A DNA stretch of 64,000 nt from Rhizobiaceae bacterium (GTDB lineage Bacteria; Pseudomonadota; Alphaproteobacteria; Rhizobiales; Rhizobiaceae): NCBI GenBank assembly GCA_017644005.1, contig JAEPMJ010000003.1, forward strand, positions 496,001 through 560,000, read 5' to 3'. The position numbers and the translations under genes are program-made. Numbering within the stretch: position 1 is the stretch's first letter; each line of letters opens with the position of its first letter. The notes beneath the pieces are model-generated. The model did no database searches. It was not told the origin of the DNA and saw nothing but the letters and a program-made list of their open reading frames with translations. Below are positions 48,417-59,365 of this stretch, piece after piece.

Positions 48417-49261
48417 GCGGCGACGGCCTGCCGCCGCTGCGCGACGTGATCTCGCGCCACGAGCTCAGAGCCCGCAAGGAACTCGGCCAGAACTTCCTGC
48501 TCGATCTCAATCTGACAGGCAGAATCGCGCGGGCTGCTGGGCCCTTGGACGACGCGACGGTGATCGAGGTCGGCCCCGGCCCCGGCGGCCTGACGCGCGG
48601 GCTGCTTGCCAACGGCGCGAAACATGTGATTGCGATCGAACGCGACCGGCGCTGCATCGCCGCGCTGGAGGAGATCGCAGCGCATTATCCGGGCCGCCTG
48701 GAGATCATCGAGGGTGACGCGCTGAAAACCGACTTCACCGCGCTGGCACCTGACAATGCAGGGGTGCGGATAGCATCGAACCTGCCCTACAATATCGGAA
48801 CCGAGCTACTTGTTCGCTGGATTGCCACACAAAGCTGGCCGCCGTTCTGGAAATCGGCGACGCTGATGTTTCAGAAGGAGGTTGCGGAGCGCATCGCCGC
48901 CGAGCCAGGCAGCAGCGCCTATGGCCGGCTGGGCGTGCTCGCCGGCTGGCGAACGGAGGCGCGGATATTGTTCGAGGTGCCGCGGCAGGCCTTCACACCG
49001 CCACCCAAGATCACCTCTGCGGTCGTGCGGCTGGAGCCAAGGGAAGCGCCCCTGCCCGCCGATCTGAAAGCCATGGAACGCCTGACACAGGCCGCCTTCG
49101 GCCAGCGGCGCAAGATGTTGCGGCAAAGCCTGAAGCCTCTTGGAGGCGAGGCGCTGCTGAACGACGCTGACATCGACCCGACGCGACGGGCCGAGACGCT
49201 CGACGTCGAGGAATTTGCGGCGCTGGCAAGAACATTGGAGCGGCGTGTTGATGTGCAGTAG
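48413..49261 (+). CDS. rsmA: 16S rRNA (adenine1518-N6/adenine1519-N6)-dimethyltransferase
   Basis: 282-residue KsgA methyltransferase that dimethylates two adenines in the 3' hairpin of 16S rRNA during small-subunit assembly. Seen are [29 protein letters not shown] (SAM loop), [24 protein letters not shown] (the NLPY catalytic motif), and a basic C-terminal domain with [11 protein letters not shown]. It starts inside the pdxA stop (ATGA), ending the lptF-to-rsmA gene run. Confidence 0.96.
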   Translation: MSGDGLPPLRDVISRHELRARKELGQNFLLDLNLTGRIARAAGPLDDATVIEVGPGPGGLTRGLLANGAKHVIAIERDRRCIAALEEIAAHYPGRLEIIEGDALKTDFTALAPDNAGVRIASNLPYNIGTELLVRWIATQSWPPFWKSATLMFQKEVAERIAAEPGSSAYGRLGVLAGWRTEARILFEVPRQAFTPPPKITSAVVRLEPREAPLPADLKAMERLTQAAFGQRRKMLRQSLKPLGGEALLNDADIDPTRRAETLDVEEFAALARTLERRVDVQ

Positions 49262-49291
49262 TTTCGTAATCTGAACCCAAGCAAAACATAC

Positions 49292-49320
49292 TGTCAATAT
49301 TTCCAAATCGATGCAATAAT
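49292..49320 (+). promoter_or_regulatory. Candidate promoter of the Cys-rich exported protein
   Basis: TGTCAA and AATAAT separated by 17 bases in an AT-rich stretch after rsmA, 31 bases before the ATG at 49352. The composition resembles that of the gene it precedes. Confidence 0.35.
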
Positions 49321-49351
49321 TTCGCCGGTATTTTCACTTGGAGATTCCAGG

Positions 49352-49867
49352 ATGTGGATAAGATTCAGGTCGGCTCTAATCGCAACGATATGTGTATTCG
49401 TACATCTGCCACCTTCAAACGTCTATGCGAATGAAATTGAGCTAGCCCCAGTAAGCCCGGAAAATTTTAAATCCTGCACAAGTGGACTTGGCGACGTTAT
49501 ACCTGACTCTCATCGAGCCTGCTTAGTTTGCGAAGCAAGCGGCATCGGCGCTGCCAAATATGCCAACTATGCCTGCCTAAACGGAAAACTACGTGAAATG
49601 CCACCGTGCGCAGCACCATCGAATGGCAAGGCATGCCGGCTTCCAAGTTCGGATTTCTGTCGCGCCTACGGAGGTCCCACACCCCACATCGATGTCGGAG
49701 AAGAAGCCTGCGTCTACACAGGCGCAGGGGTCAATGGAGAGGAGCTCTTCGAGCGCCGCTACTGTAGAGGTGTCAGGGACCAGCACACAATCGGTGGACC
49801 CATCGTCAAGGGCCAGCCAAGCGATGTAGTCTGCAAACGCTTCATCTATCCAAACAGCTTCCCTTAG
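49352..49867 (+). CDS. Cys-rich exported protein, unknown function
   Basis: 171-residue protein with a signal peptide (basic head, hydrophobic core, cleavage near VYA-NEIEL). The mature part has ten cysteines, enough for five disulfides (for example SCTSG, ACLVCEAS, YACLNG, PPCAAP, KACRLP, DFCRAY, EACVYT, RYCRGV, VVCKRF). No family motif that I know. The gene is AT-richer than its neighbours and interrupts what is usually a rsmA-to-gmk region, so it may be an insertion. TTGGAGATTCCAGG precedes the ATG. Confidence 0.7.
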   Translation: MWIRFRSALIATICVFVHLPPSNVYANEIELAPVSPENFKSCTSGLGDVIPDSHRACLVCEASGIGAAKYANYACLNGKLREMPPCAAPSNGKACRLPSSDFCRAYGGPTPHIDVGEEACVYTGAGVNGEELFERRYCRGVRDQHTIGGPIVKGQPSDVVCKRFIYPNSFP

Positions 49868-49925
49868 GTATTAGACCGCCGATAAATTATGCACTTGGTG
49901 CGGATTGAGGATGGGCAACTTTCCT

Positions 49926-50585
49926 TTAGTGCGTTTCGCTCAGCAGGTTCTCCACGAAATCGAACAGGCCGGAGCGGCGGTCGCGGCGCAGGCGTTCGGC
50001 TGCGACAATGCACTCCACCGCGTGGAATGCCCGGTCCAGATCGTCGTTGACGACGACATAGTCGTATTTGCGCCAGTGCTCGATTTCGGCGCGGGCATTC
50101 GACAGCCGCTGTTCGATGACCTTTTCCTGATCTTCGGCCCGGCGCAGCAGCCTGGACTTCAGCTCCGCCATCGACGGCGGCAGGATGAACACCGAGACAA
50201 TGTCGGCTGGCATTTTCTCCCGCAGCTGATCCGCGCCTTGCCAGTCGATGTCGAAAAGCATGTCGCGGCCGGCGGACATCGCCTCCTCGGCCTGCTCGCG
50301 CGGAGACGCGTAGAGGTTGCCGTGGACTTCGGCCCATTCCAGAAGCGCGTCGTCGTCACGCAGGCGCTCGAACTCACGCTGCGTGACGAAATGATAATGA
50401 ACGCCGTCTATCTCGCTGCCTCGCCTATGGCGGGTGGTGTAGCTGATCGAGAGTTCAAACCCCTTGTCGCCGTCGAGAAGATTGCGGGCGATCGTGGATT
50501 TGCCCGCGCCGGATGGCGACGACAGTACCAGCATCAATCCGCGCCGGCGGATTTGAGCTGACGGCAGATCGTTGGCGGTTTTCAT
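49926..50585 (-). CDS. gmk: Guanylate kinase
   Basis: 219-residue enzyme that phosphorylates GMP to GDP. The P-loop is [21 protein letters not shown]-binding elements are [20 protein letters not shown] and [10 protein letters not shown]; the Asp in [14 protein letters not shown] and [11 protein letters not shown] follow the family pattern. It starts within the stop of yicC (ATGA), so the two are coupled. Needed for GTP and dGTP supply and therefore linked to ppGpp pools. Confidence 0.96.
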   Translation of the reverse strand: MKTANDLPSAQIRRRGLMLVLSSPSGAGKSTIARNLLDGDKGFELSISYTTRHRRGSEIDGVHYHFVTQREFERLRDDDALLEWAEVHGNLYASPREQAEEAMSAGRDMLFDIDWQGADQLREKMPADIVSVFILPPSMAELKSRLLRRAEDQEKVIEQRLSNARAEIEHWRKYDYVVVNDDLDRAFHAVECIVAAERLRRDRRSGLFDFVENLLSETH

Positions 50586-51469
50586 TCGAGGTTCTGAACC
50601 TGTTCACGAAGCTGATCAACTACGGCCTTGAGCTCCAGCCCAATCGAAGTGACAGAGGACGCATTGGATTTTGAGCACAACGTGTTGGCTTCCCGGTTAA
50701 ACTCCTGCGCCAGAAATTCGAGCTTGCGACCGACCGGGCCACCGGCAGCGAGCAGCGCCCTGCCCGAAGCGACATGGGTGAAAAGGCGGTCGATCTCCTC
50801 GCGAATATCGGCCTTCGTGGCGAGGAACGCTGCCTCGGCGTGGAGCCGGGCCTCGTCGAACTGGTTCGTGGCGCCAAGGAGCTGGGCCACCTGTTCGGAG
50901 AGACGTTCGCGGATAGCGGCAGGCTCGCGCGACGGGTCGGCCTCGGCCTTTTTCGTCAGCTTTTCGATGGCGTCCATGTTGCCGCCAAGCAGCGCGCCAA
51001 GGGCGGCACCTTCGCCCGTACGCGCATCAACCAGCGCGTCCAGAGCTTCGCCCAAAACGCCCAGGATGGCCGCGTCCAAAGCCTCGCGCTCTTCCGCAGA
51101 AGCCGCGGCTTCCGGAATATCGATGACACCGCGCAATGCCAGCAGGCCATCGGCACTTGGCGGCGCAATGCCGTGCTCCTGCTGCAGGCGCCTGGCCTGA
51201 GCGGCAAGCTCGGCAAGCAAAGGTTCATTGATCACCGGGCGCATTGCGCCGGCCGCCGTCGACAGCGACAAGGTCGCCTGAATATTGCCGCGTGCAAACC
51301 TGGCCTGAACCGCCTGCCGCGCAGCCTGCTCCATCGCCTCACGGCCCAGCGGCAGACGCAGACGAACATCGAGACCGCGGCCGTTGACCGACCGCAGTTC
51401 CCAAACAATCGAAGTTTCCCGAAATTCGCCCGTTGCACGAGCAAATCCGGTCATGCTCTGGAGAGCCAT
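50582..51469 (-). CDS. YicC/YloC family endoribonuclease
   Basis: 295-residue protein of the YicC family, recently linked to RNA cleavage. The start [16 protein letters not shown] and [17 protein letters not shown] are signatures, as are the C-terminal [20 protein letters not shown] and [21 protein letters not shown]. Length is normal. It precedes gmk with an ATGA overlap, the standard yicC-gmk pair. Confidence 0.92.
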   Translation of the reverse strand: MALQSMTGFARATGEFRETSIVWELRSVNGRGLDVRLRLPLGREAMEQAARQAVQARFARGNIQATLSLSTAAGAMRPVINEPLLAELAAQARRLQQEHGIAPPSADGLLALRGVIDIPEAAASAEEREALDAAILGVLGEALDALVDARTGEGAALGALLGGNMDAIEKLTKKAEADPSREPAAIRERLSEQVAQLLGATNQFDEARLHAEAAFLATKADIREEIDRLFTHVASGRALLAAGGPVGRKLEFLAQEFNREANTLCSKSNASSVTSIGLELKAVVDQLREQVQNLE

Positions 51470-51558
51470 CCCACCACGCCCCTAATGCCGCGCGAGACTA
51501 TCTGATTCCGGCGGCAATTTCTGCACCGATGCGGCCAAAACAGCGGCAAGCGTCAATG

Positions 51559-52716
51559 TCAGTTGCCGGAGGCCGAACCCGCTGCCTGTTCCTGCTCCCG
51601 CAGGAACGCGCGATAGCGGGCTACATTGGCGTTGTGTTCGTCGAGGGTCTCGGCGAATACATGCCCGCCAGTGCCGTCGGCGACGAAATAGAGATCCTTG
51701 GTTTCGGACGGGTTGGCGACAGCCTCCAGCGCCGCACGACCGGGGTTTGCAATCGGCCCCGGCGGCAGGCCGTCGATGGTGTAGGTGTTGTAGGGCGTGG
51801 GTTTGTCGATATCCGAGCGGTAGATCGGCCGGTCTTCGGGTTTGCCCTGGCCGCCAAACAGGCCATAGAGAATCGTCGGATCGGACTGAAGCCGCATGCC
51901 GCGGCGCAGCCGGTTGACGAACACCGCGGCGACGCGCGGCCGCTCGTCGGCCCTGCCGGTTTCCTTCTCCACGATCGAAGCCAGCGTGACAAATTCATTG
52001 ACGTCCTTGATCGGCAAGTCAGGGTCGCGGCGCTCCCATATGCTCTGAACGAGCGCCCGCTGGTCGGCCATCAATTTCTCGACGATCGCCTGACGCTCCA
52101 TGCCGCGCGTAAAGCGCAGCGTATCCGCGGCGAGGCTGCCTTCAGGCGGAAGCTCGGCCGGCAAGTCGCCGGTGAGTTCCTCGGTGGCCGCGATACGCTT
52201 GAAGGCCTGCCAGACCGTCATGCCCTCGGGAATCGTCAGCGCATACTGCACCGACTTGCCGCTCTGCATCAGCTCCATGATATCGCGCATCGATGCACCT
52301 GCGCGCACCTCATACTCGCCGGCCTTGAGGGTGGAATCGCTGCCGAATGCACGCACGCCCAGCCGGAAGATACGCGCGTCCGACACCATGTCGAGGCGCT
52401 CCAACTGCGTGGCGATTTCGGCAACGCTCGTGTTGGGCCGCACAAGGATCGTGTCGGTGGTTTTCAGCGGACCCGGCTCCTCGAATTCGCGGGCGCCAAA
52501 ATAGATCGCGGCGCCGCCGGCGAGGGTTACGAAGATGACAACCGACAGCACGAAATTCAGAAACACAACAAACTGGTTGCGCGCACGGCGCGAGCGCCGC
52601 GGCGGCGGCGTGCCGGCCTCCGGTCGAAGGGACTCGCTGGCGGATTTCGGGACGATGACCGACGGCATGTCGGGTCGGCCCGGAACAGCGCTCGCGTTGC
52701 CGTTATTGTCGCTCAT
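51559..52716 (-). CDS. mltG: Endolytic murein transglycosylase MltG
   Basis: 385-residue inner-membrane enzyme that cuts nascent peptidoglycan and ends glycan strand growth. After a Pro/Arg-rich cytoplasmic tail comes one span (FVVFLNFVLSVVIFVTLAGG), then a LysM-like segment (LVRPNTSVAEIATQLERLDM) and the YceG domain with the catalytic Glu in LASIVEKETGRADERP and the conserved RLRRGMRLQSDPTILYG and TPYNTYTIDGLPPGPI. The start is uncertain: ATGs at 52716 and 52734 are possible, 52716 was chosen, and the frame is open to a TTG at 52785. It follows fabF, a conserved neighbour. Confidence 0.92.
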   Translation of the reverse strand: MSDNNGNASAVPGRPDMPSVIVPKSASESLRPEAGTPPPRRSRRARNQFVVFLNFVLSVVIFVTLAGGAAIYFGAREFEEPGPLKTTDTILVRPNTSVAEIATQLERLDMVSDARIFRLGVRAFGSDSTLKAGEYEVRAGASMRDIMELMQSGKSVQYALTIPEGMTVWQAFKRIAATEELTGDLPAELPPEGSLAADTLRFTRGMERQAIVEKLMADQRALVQSIWERRDPDLPIKDVNEFVTLASIVEKETGRADERPRVAAVFVNRLRRGMRLQSDPTILYGLFGGQGKPEDRPIYRSDIDKPTPYNTYTIDGLPPGPIANPGRAALEAVANPSETKDLYFVADGTGGHVFAETLDEHNANVARYRAFLREQEQAAGSASGN

Positions 52717-52815
52717 CGCGATTGGGCGCTCCATTGCTTCGGGAACAGGCGTGATGCCGCCGAAGGTTGGTTTCGAATGTGGCAAAAATGACGACGCGGC
52801 CGGAGCCGCGCCGCA

Positions 52816-54072
52816 TCATGCGTCATAACGCCGGAAAATCAACGATGCGTTGGTGCCGCCAAAGCCGAATGAATTGGACAGCGCAACGTCGATCTGGCGT
52901 TCGCGCGGCTTGTTGGGCACCAGATCGATCTCGGTTTCGACGGATGGATTGTCGAGGTTGATCGTTGCCGGCGCCGTGTTGTCGCGAATGGCCAGCAGCG
53001 AAAAGATCGCTTCTGCCGCACCGGCAGCGCCAAGCAGGTGACCCACCGAGGATTTGGTCGAAGACATCGATATCTTGGACGCCGCATTGCCGACCACGCG
53101 CTCGACCGCGCCAAGCTCGATCGTGTCGGCCATGGTCGAGGTGCCATGCGCGTTGATGTAGTCGATGTCGGACGGCATGATGCCGGCGCGCCTGATCGCC
53201 GCCGTCATGCAGCGAAAGGCGCCTTCGCCATCTTCGGAGGGCGCGGTGATGTGGTAGGCGTCACCCGACATGCCATAGCCGATGACCTCGCCATAGATCT
53301 TCGCGCCGCGCGCCCTGGCGTGCTCAAGCTCTTCCAGCACGACAACGCCGGCGCCCTCGCCCATGACAAAACCGTCGCGATCCTTGTCATAAGGACGGGA
53401 CGCCTTTTCGGGCGTGTCGTTGAAAGCGGTTGCCAGCGCGCGACAGGCGGAAAAGCCAGCAATGGAAAGCCGGGTGATCGGCGATTCCGTGCCGCCGGCC
53501 ACCATGACATCGGCATCGCCAAGCGCCACGATGCGTGCGGCATCGCCGATTGCATGCGCGCCCGTCGAACATGCCGTCACCACCGCATGGTTCGGGCCCT
53601 TCAGGCCATGGCGGATCGACACCTGTCCGGAGGCCAGATTGATGATGTTGCCGGGAATGAAGAAAGGGCTGATGCGGCGCGGGCCACGCTCAGCCAGTAT
53701 CATGGCGTTTTCGGCAATGCCGTCGATGCCGCCGATGCCGGAGCCGATCATCACGCCGGTGGCGAAACGATCGTCATCGGTCTTCGGTTCCCAGCCCGAA
53801 TCGGCCAACGCCATGTCGGCGGCGGCGATGCCATAAATGATGAAGTCCGCGACCTTGCGCTGTTCCTTCGGCTCCAGATAATCATCCGGATTGAACGCGG
53901 CCTCGCCGTCACGCGGGATGTAGCTCGCAATCTTGCAGGGCAGATCATCGACGTCGAACGCCTCAATTCGGCGCGTCGAATTCTTGCCAGCAAGAAGCTG
54001 CTTCCACGCATGCTCGACGCCGACGCCGAAAGGCGACAGCAGACCCAAGCCTGTTACGACAACACGTCTCAT
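52816..54072 (-). CDS. fabF: Beta-ketoacyl-ACP synthase II
   Basis: 418-residue condensing enzyme of fatty-acid elongation. The catalytic Cys is in VTACSTGAHAIG, the two His residues in YINAHGTSTM and SVGHLLGAAGAAEA. Terminal SNSFGFGGTNASLIF is typical. It follows acpP by 40 bases. Together with fabD, fabG and acpP it makes a type II fatty-acid synthase cluster. Confidence 0.96.
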   Translation of the reverse strand: MRRVVVTGLGLLSPFGVGVEHAWKQLLAGKNSTRRIEAFDVDDLPCKIASYIPRDGEAAFNPDDYLEPKEQRKVADFIIYGIAAADMALADSGWEPKTDDDRFATGVMIGSGIGGIDGIAENAMILAERGPRRISPFFIPGNIINLASGQVSIRHGLKGPNHAVVTACSTGAHAIGDAARIVALGDADVMVAGGTESPITRLSIAGFSACRALATAFNDTPEKASRPYDKDRDGFVMGEGAGVVVLEELEHARARGAKIYGEVIGYGMSGDAYHITAPSEDGEGAFRCMTAAIRRAGIMPSDIDYINAHGTSTMADTIELGAVERVVGNAASKISMSSTKSSVGHLLGAAGAAEAIFSLLAIRDNTAPATINLDNPSVETEIDLVPNKPRERQIDVALSNSFGFGGTNASLIFRRYDA

Positions 54073-54112
54073 CGAAGATATTCCGCGATTAAGGAACGCG
54101 GAACGCCGCCGC

Positions 54113-54349
54113 TTAGGACGAAGACTTGTCGATGTACTTCACGGCGTCGCCGACGGTGAGGATCGTCTCCGCCGCGTCGTCCGGGATTTCGACGCCGAAT
54201 TCTTCCTCGAACGCCATGACAAGTTCGACCGTGTCGAGACTGTCCGCGCCAAGGTCGTCGATGAAGCTCGCCTGTTCGGTGACCTTATCAGCGTCAACGC
54301 CGAGATGCTCGACAACAATCTTCTTAACGCGTTCTGCGGTATCGCTCAT
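54113..54349 (-). CDS. acpP: Acyl carrier protein
   Basis: 78-residue acidic carrier. The phosphopantetheine-bearing Ser is in [20 protein letters not shown], and the four-helix pattern with a high Asp/Glu content is clear. CGAGGTTC precedes the ATG. Carries growing acyl chains for FabD, FabG, FabF and for lipid A synthesis. Confidence 0.98.
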   Translation of the reverse strand: MSDTAERVKKIVVEHLGVDADKVTEQASFIDDLGADSLDTVELVMAFEEEFGVEIPDDAAETILTVGDAVKYIDKSSS

Positions 54350-54521
54350 TTTTTGAACCTCGACTCCGGTTTTCGATGTTGGTTAGCGGCACTGGTTCCG
54401 CATATCAAGCTGAAAGATCGCCGCTTGCCGCAGTAGAGCCTGCATCCACACGATCTGTCCAACGGGTTTTCACCACCGGCATGCAGCAGGGCAAACCACC
54501 GCTCCGCGCCGTTCCGGGGCC

Positions 54522-54551
54522 GCATTACACCAAAAATACGCCCCTGTCCAA
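54522..54551 (-). promoter_or_regulatory. Candidate acpP promoter in the fabG-acpP space
   Basis: TTGGAC with TAATGC 18 bases on (minus strand) lies in the 229-base space, which is long enough for an own promoter of this highly expressed gene. A second TTGGAC occurs closer to acpP. Hexamer quality is only moderate. Confidence 0.3.
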
Positions 54552-54578
54552 GGTCCGAACGGTGGATAAACCGCGAGC

Positions 54579-55316
54579 TTAAATCATGGCCATGCCGCCG
54601 TTCACATGCATCGTCTGGCCGGTCATGTAAGAGGCTTCGTCCGATGCAAGGAAAGCCACAACGGACGCCACTTCCGGACCGGTACCCATCCGCTTCATCG
54701 GGATCGAGCCCAGGATCGCTTCCGACTGCTTTTCATTGAGCTTTTCGGTCATCGCCGATTCGATGAAGCCAGGGGCCACGCAATTGACCGTGATGCCGCG
54801 CGAGGCGATCTCCTGCGCAAGCGATTTCGAGAAGCCGATCATGCCGGCCTTGGAGGCGCAATAATTGGCCTGGCCGGGATTGCCGGTGACGCCCACGACA
54901 GACGTAATGTTGATGATGCGGCCATGACGGCGCTTCATCATCGGATGCGTGAGTTCGCGGGTGAGGCGGAACACGGCGGTCAAATTGACCTCGATCACCG
55001 AATCCCAGTCTGCATCGGACATGCGGACGAACAGGCCGTCCTTGGTGATGCCGGCATTGTTGACCAGAATATCGACCCCCTCGAGGTCGGACTCGGCTTT
55101 CTGGGCAAGCGCCTTGACGGCATCGCGGTCAGAGAGGTTGGCTGGGAACAGCCTGACCCGATCGCCCAGCTCGCCCGCCAGTGCCTCCAGCTTCTCGACC
55201 CGCGTGCCATGCAGGCCGACAGTGGCGCCCTGCGCATGCAGCAGGCGTGCGATCGCGTCGCCAATGCCGCCGGAGGCTCCGGTAACGAGGGCCTTGCGGC
55301 CGGTGAGATCAAGCAT
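54579..55316 (-). CDS. fabG: 3-oxoacyl-ACP reductase
   Basis: 245-residue NADPH-dependent SDR enzyme. The cofactor loop is ALVTGASGGIGDAIARLL; NNAGITKDGLFVRM and the Ser-Tyr-Lys site (NITSVVGVTGN, ANYCASKAGMIGF) match FabG closely, including GTVNCVAPGFI-like ITVNCVAPGFI. The ATG at 55316 has CTGGGAGAACGAAT before it. It lies between fabD and acpP in the normal order. Confidence 0.96.
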   Translation of the reverse strand: MLDLTGRKALVTGASGGIGDAIARLLHAQGATVGLHGTRVEKLEALAGELGDRVRLFPANLSDRDAVKALAQKAESDLEGVDILVNNAGITKDGLFVRMSDADWDSVIEVNLTAVFRLTRELTHPMMKRRHGRIINITSVVGVTGNPGQANYCASKAGMIGFSKSLAQEIASRGITVNCVAPGFIESAMTEKLNEKQSEAILGSIPMKRMGTGPEVASVVAFLASDEASYMTGQTMHVNGGMAMI

Positions 55317-55370
55317 ATTCGTTCTCCCAGATCGGATTAGAACTCCCCTTAGAAAAGGGTTGTTGCATAG

Positions 55371-56297
55371 TCAGAGCGCGGAAAGCGCGGCGTCTACGTC
55401 TTCCGGCGAGCCGACATTGGCGGTTGCCAGGTCGCGGTTGATTCGCCGCGCAAGTCCGGACAGCACCTTGCCGGAGCCAACCTCGTAAAGCGTCGTCACG
55501 CCATTGGCACCGAACCACTCCACCGTCTCGCGCCAGCGAACCTGACCGGTCACCTGCCGCACCAGCTTGGCAGCTATGTCGTCCGCATCGGTCGAGGGAG
55601 ATACCGAAACGTTGGAGACCACCGGCACCACTGGCGCGGTCTTCTGAACGCCGGCCAGCGCCTCGCGCATGGCATCCGCCGCAGGGGCCATCAGAGCCGA
55701 GTGGAATGGCGCCGAAACAGGCAGCATCAGCGCCCGCTTGGCGCCTTTTTCGGTGCAGATGCGCGCGGCCTCCTCGACCGGCCCCCGGGCGCCGGAAATA
55801 ACAAGCTGGCCGCCGCCATTGTCGTTGGCGATCTGACAGCCGGCTTCCGAACAGGCGGCTTCAACATCGGTCTGCTCAAGCCCGATGATTGCCGCCATTG
55901 CGCCCTCACCCACCGGCACCGCGGCCTGCATGGCGTTGCCACGAATGCGCAAAAGCCGAGCGGTGTCGGCCAGCGTAAACATGCCGGCCGCGCAGAGTGC
56001 CGAATATTCGCCCAGCGAATGGCCGGCCACATAGGCCACCTTGTCCCTGAGCGAGAGGCCGCGCTCTTCCATTGCCCGCAAAGCCGCAATCGAGACAGCC
56101 ATCAGCGCTGGCTGCGCATTGGCGGTGAGCGTCAGTTCGTCTTCCGGGCCATCCCACATCAAAGCGGAGAGCTTCTGGCCCAGAGCGTCGTCAACCTCTG
56201 CGAACACGGCGCGCGCGGCCGGTGAAGCATCGGCCAGCGCCTTGCCCATGCCTACTGCCTGGCTGCCCTGTCCCGGGAAAGTGAAAGCGATGCTCAT
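55371..56297 (-). CDS. fabD: Malonyl-CoA-ACP transacylase
   Basis: 308-residue enzyme that loads malonyl groups on ACP. The opening [19 protein letters not shown], the nucleophile motif [16 protein letters not shown] and the catalytic His in [10 protein letters not shown] are all intact. CGGAGGTCGGT precedes the ATG. It heads the minus-strand fabD-fabG-acpP-fabF run. In related genomes rpsF-rpsR-rplI usually lie beside fabD; here an ABC transporter does. Confidence 0.95.
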   Translation of the reverse strand: MSIAFTFPGQGSQAVGMGKALADASPAARAVFAEVDDALGQKLSALMWDGPEDELTLTANAQPALMAVSIAALRAMEERGLSLRDKVAYVAGHSLGEYSALCAAGMFTLADTARLLRIRGNAMQAAVPVGEGAMAAIIGLEQTDVEAACSEAGCQIANDNGGGQLVISGARGPVEEAARICTEKGAKRALMLPVSAPFHSALMAPAADAMREALAGVQKTAPVVPVVSNVSVSPSTDADDIAAKLVRQVTGQVRWRETVEWFGANGVTTLYEVGSGKVLSGLARRINRDLATANVGSPEDVDAALSAL

Positions 56298-56492
56298 ACC
56301 GACCTCCGAAAATTTCTGGGCGTCGTGGCGCAGGCCGGCGCCGGCGTCAAGTGTGACGCCTTTCCTGACACAAGGCTGTCAGTATGGCTAGCTGGACCAA
56401 ACGGTTTGAGCTGGTATGCACTTGGCCGCATTACTATATCGTCCCAACCCACCGTTCATCCAATTTCTTCCAATCCCTTTCAGGCATCGCTC

Positions 56493-57415
56493 ATGAAGCC
56501 GGTCATCTCCGTTTCCGAACTCACCAAGACCTATCCAGGTGGACTGAAAGCGCTCGATGCCGTCAGCCTCGACGTCAAGGAAGGCGAGATCCTCGCACTT
56601 CTGGGACCGAATGGCGCCGGCAAAACGACATTGATCTCGATCGTCTGCGGACTGGTCAATCCGAGTTCGGGCTCAGTGAGTGTCGGCGGACACGACATCA
56701 TCTCCGATTTCCGTGCCGCGCGCAGCCTGATCGGCCTTGTGCCGCAAGAGCTGCATGTGGAAGCGTTCGAGAGCGTGCAGGCGACAGTGAGTTTTTCGCG
56801 AGGGCTGTTTGGAAAGCCGCGCAACCCTGCGCTTGTGGAGCAGATCCTCAAGGACCTGTCACTGTGGGATAAACGCAAGGAAAAGATCATGGCGCTTTCG
56901 GGCGGCATGAAACGGCGAGTGATGATCGCCAAGGCGCTGGCGCATGAACCGCGTATCCTGTTTCTCGACGAGCCGACAGCCGGCGTCGATGTAGAGTTGC
57001 GCAAGAGCATGTGGGAACTGATCGGCAGACTGCGCGATACCGGCGTCACCGTGATCCTGACAACCCATTATATCGAAGAAGCTGAGAACATCGCCGACAG
57101 GGTTGGTGTGATCAGCAGGGGCAAGCTGCTTCTGGTCGAAGAAAAAACCGAGCTGATGCGCAAGATGGGCGAGAAAATCCTGACGCTCAATCTGCGCGAT
57201 GCCCTGGCCGAACTGCCTTCGGGGCTGAGCGGTTTCGATCTCACACTGCAGGATGACGGCAACACGCTGGTTTACCGCTACGACACGGCAGCAGAACGCA
57301 CGGGCATCGGCAAACTTCTGGCCGAGCTTTCGAGCGCCGGGGTCGGAGTGCGCGATCTCTCGACCAAACAGAGCTCGCTCGAGGACATTTTTGTCAATCT
57401 GGTGAGGGACGGCGA

Positions 57416-57419
<4 letters not shown>
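56493..57419 (+). CDS. ABC transporter ATP-binding protein, YadG-like
   Basis: 308-residue ATPase of the DrrA/Nod-factor-export type. Walker A is [16 protein letters not shown], the Q-loop is [14 protein letters not shown], the signature is [15 protein letters not shown], Walker B is [18 protein letters not shown] and the switch His is in [10 protein letters not shown]. About 90 residues follow the ATPase core. Size and partner match E. coli YadG/YadH. The permease starts within its stop (ATGA). Substrate unknown. Confidence 0.92.
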
Positions 57420-58177
<758 letters not shown>

Positions 58178-58260
58178 ATAGGAAGGCTCGCGCCAAAGCA
58201 GCAACCGTAGCCGGCATCAGCACCATTGGCAGATCCTCGGTGTAAGCCCAAAGATGACGT

Positions 58261-59262
58261 TCACGCCGCTTTGGCGACCTCCAGCGCTCTCGGGCTGATG
58301 GTGACTATCACCGACCCACGTTTGTGGCGGCTCTCGACCCGGCGATGCGCATCGGCGATTTCCTCCAGCGGATACTGGCTGTCGATCACCGCGCGGATTT
58401 CGCCGGTCTCCAGCAGGCCGGCCAGATATTCGAGCATTTCCCGGCTGTCAGACGACACACCGACAATCACGCGTTTGCCGCCGGTGATTTTCGATAGCAA
58501 CGCCTGCCCGATCTCCCTGCCCCCGAACTCGAGCGGCAGAAAGACGCCGTTCGGCTTCAGGACATGCTTCGCTTGGTCGAAGTCGGTAGTGCCCGCCGTA
58601 TCGAATATCAGGTCGTAGCATTCGTCCGACGCTGCAAAATCTGCCTTGGTGTAGTCGATCACATGGTCGGCCCCGAGCGAGCGGACGAGATCGACATTGC
58701 GGGTGCTCGTGACCGCGGACACCTCGGCGCCGAGATGTTTGGCAATCTGAACCGCCCATACGCCGACGCCGCCGGACGCACCGGCGATCAACACCTTCCG
58801 GCTGGGCTGGACCTGAGCGAAATCGCGCAGGAAGGCCAGAGCAGACTGGCCGCCGAAGGGCGTGGCAGCGGCTTCATCGTATCCGACGGTGGCCGGCTTT
58901 TTCACGACAGGCGAATCCTCAGATACCGAGATGTACTCGGCATTGGCGCCGAGCCCAGTCGAAAAGCCGAACACTTCGTCGCCGCCTTTGAAGCGGGTCA
59001 CGGCTTTACCTCTTGCCACGACGCGGCCAGCGAATTCGGAGCCGAGTACGTTCTTTCTGGGCCCGAACAACCCGGCCATTGCGCGACCGGCGAGCCAGAA
59101 GATCGTCGGAAATTTTGACGCGCGAAAGCGCCAGTCGGCCGTGGTCACCGAGGTAGCAAATATCTGCACCAGAATTTCATCGTCCTTCGGCTCAGGCCGC
59201 GGGACATCTCGAATTTCAAGCACGTCCGCCGGGCCATATCGATCGTACCAGGCTGCTTTCAT
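58261..59262 (-). CDS. Zinc-type alcohol dehydrogenase-like / quinone oxidoreductase family protein
   Basis: 333-residue MDR-superfamily reductase. MKAAWYDRYGPADVLEIRDV and VLIAGASGGVGVWAVQIAKHLG (NADPH loop) are typical of the QOR/NADP-dependent subgroup. No structural or catalytic zinc cysteines are evident, so a quinone or enone reductase activity is more likely than alcohol oxidation. It is divergent from the LysR gene, which may regulate it. Confidence 0.88.
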   Translation of the reverse strand: MKAAWYDRYGPADVLEIRDVPRPEPKDDEILVQIFATSVTTADWRFRASKFPTIFWLAGRAMAGLFGPRKNVLGSEFAGRVVARGKAVTRFKGGDEVFGFSTGLGANAEYISVSEDSPVVKKPATVGYDEAAATPFGGQSALAFLRDFAQVQPSRKVLIAGASGGVGVWAVQIAKHLGAEVSAVTSTRNVDLVRSLGADHVIDYTKADFAASDECYDLIFDTAGTTDFDQAKHVLKPNGVFLPLEFGGREIGQALLSKITGGKRVIVGVSSDSREMLEYLAGLLETGEIRAVIDSQYPLEEIADAHRRVESRHKRGSVIVTISPRALEVAKAA

Positions 59263-59365
59263 TCGTCTCTTCCTTCTTCATCGCGCCGCTTCATCCGCGG
59301 CACCCTTGGCCGGGATATAGCCATGCGCTGATGCACGGGGAATTGACCAATATCCTTGCTCTGAT

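Noticed and set aside
54376..54582. 68-codon plus-strand open frame between acpP and fabG
   Set aside because: No ribosome site, no conserved pattern, and it lies in the expected acpP promoter region.
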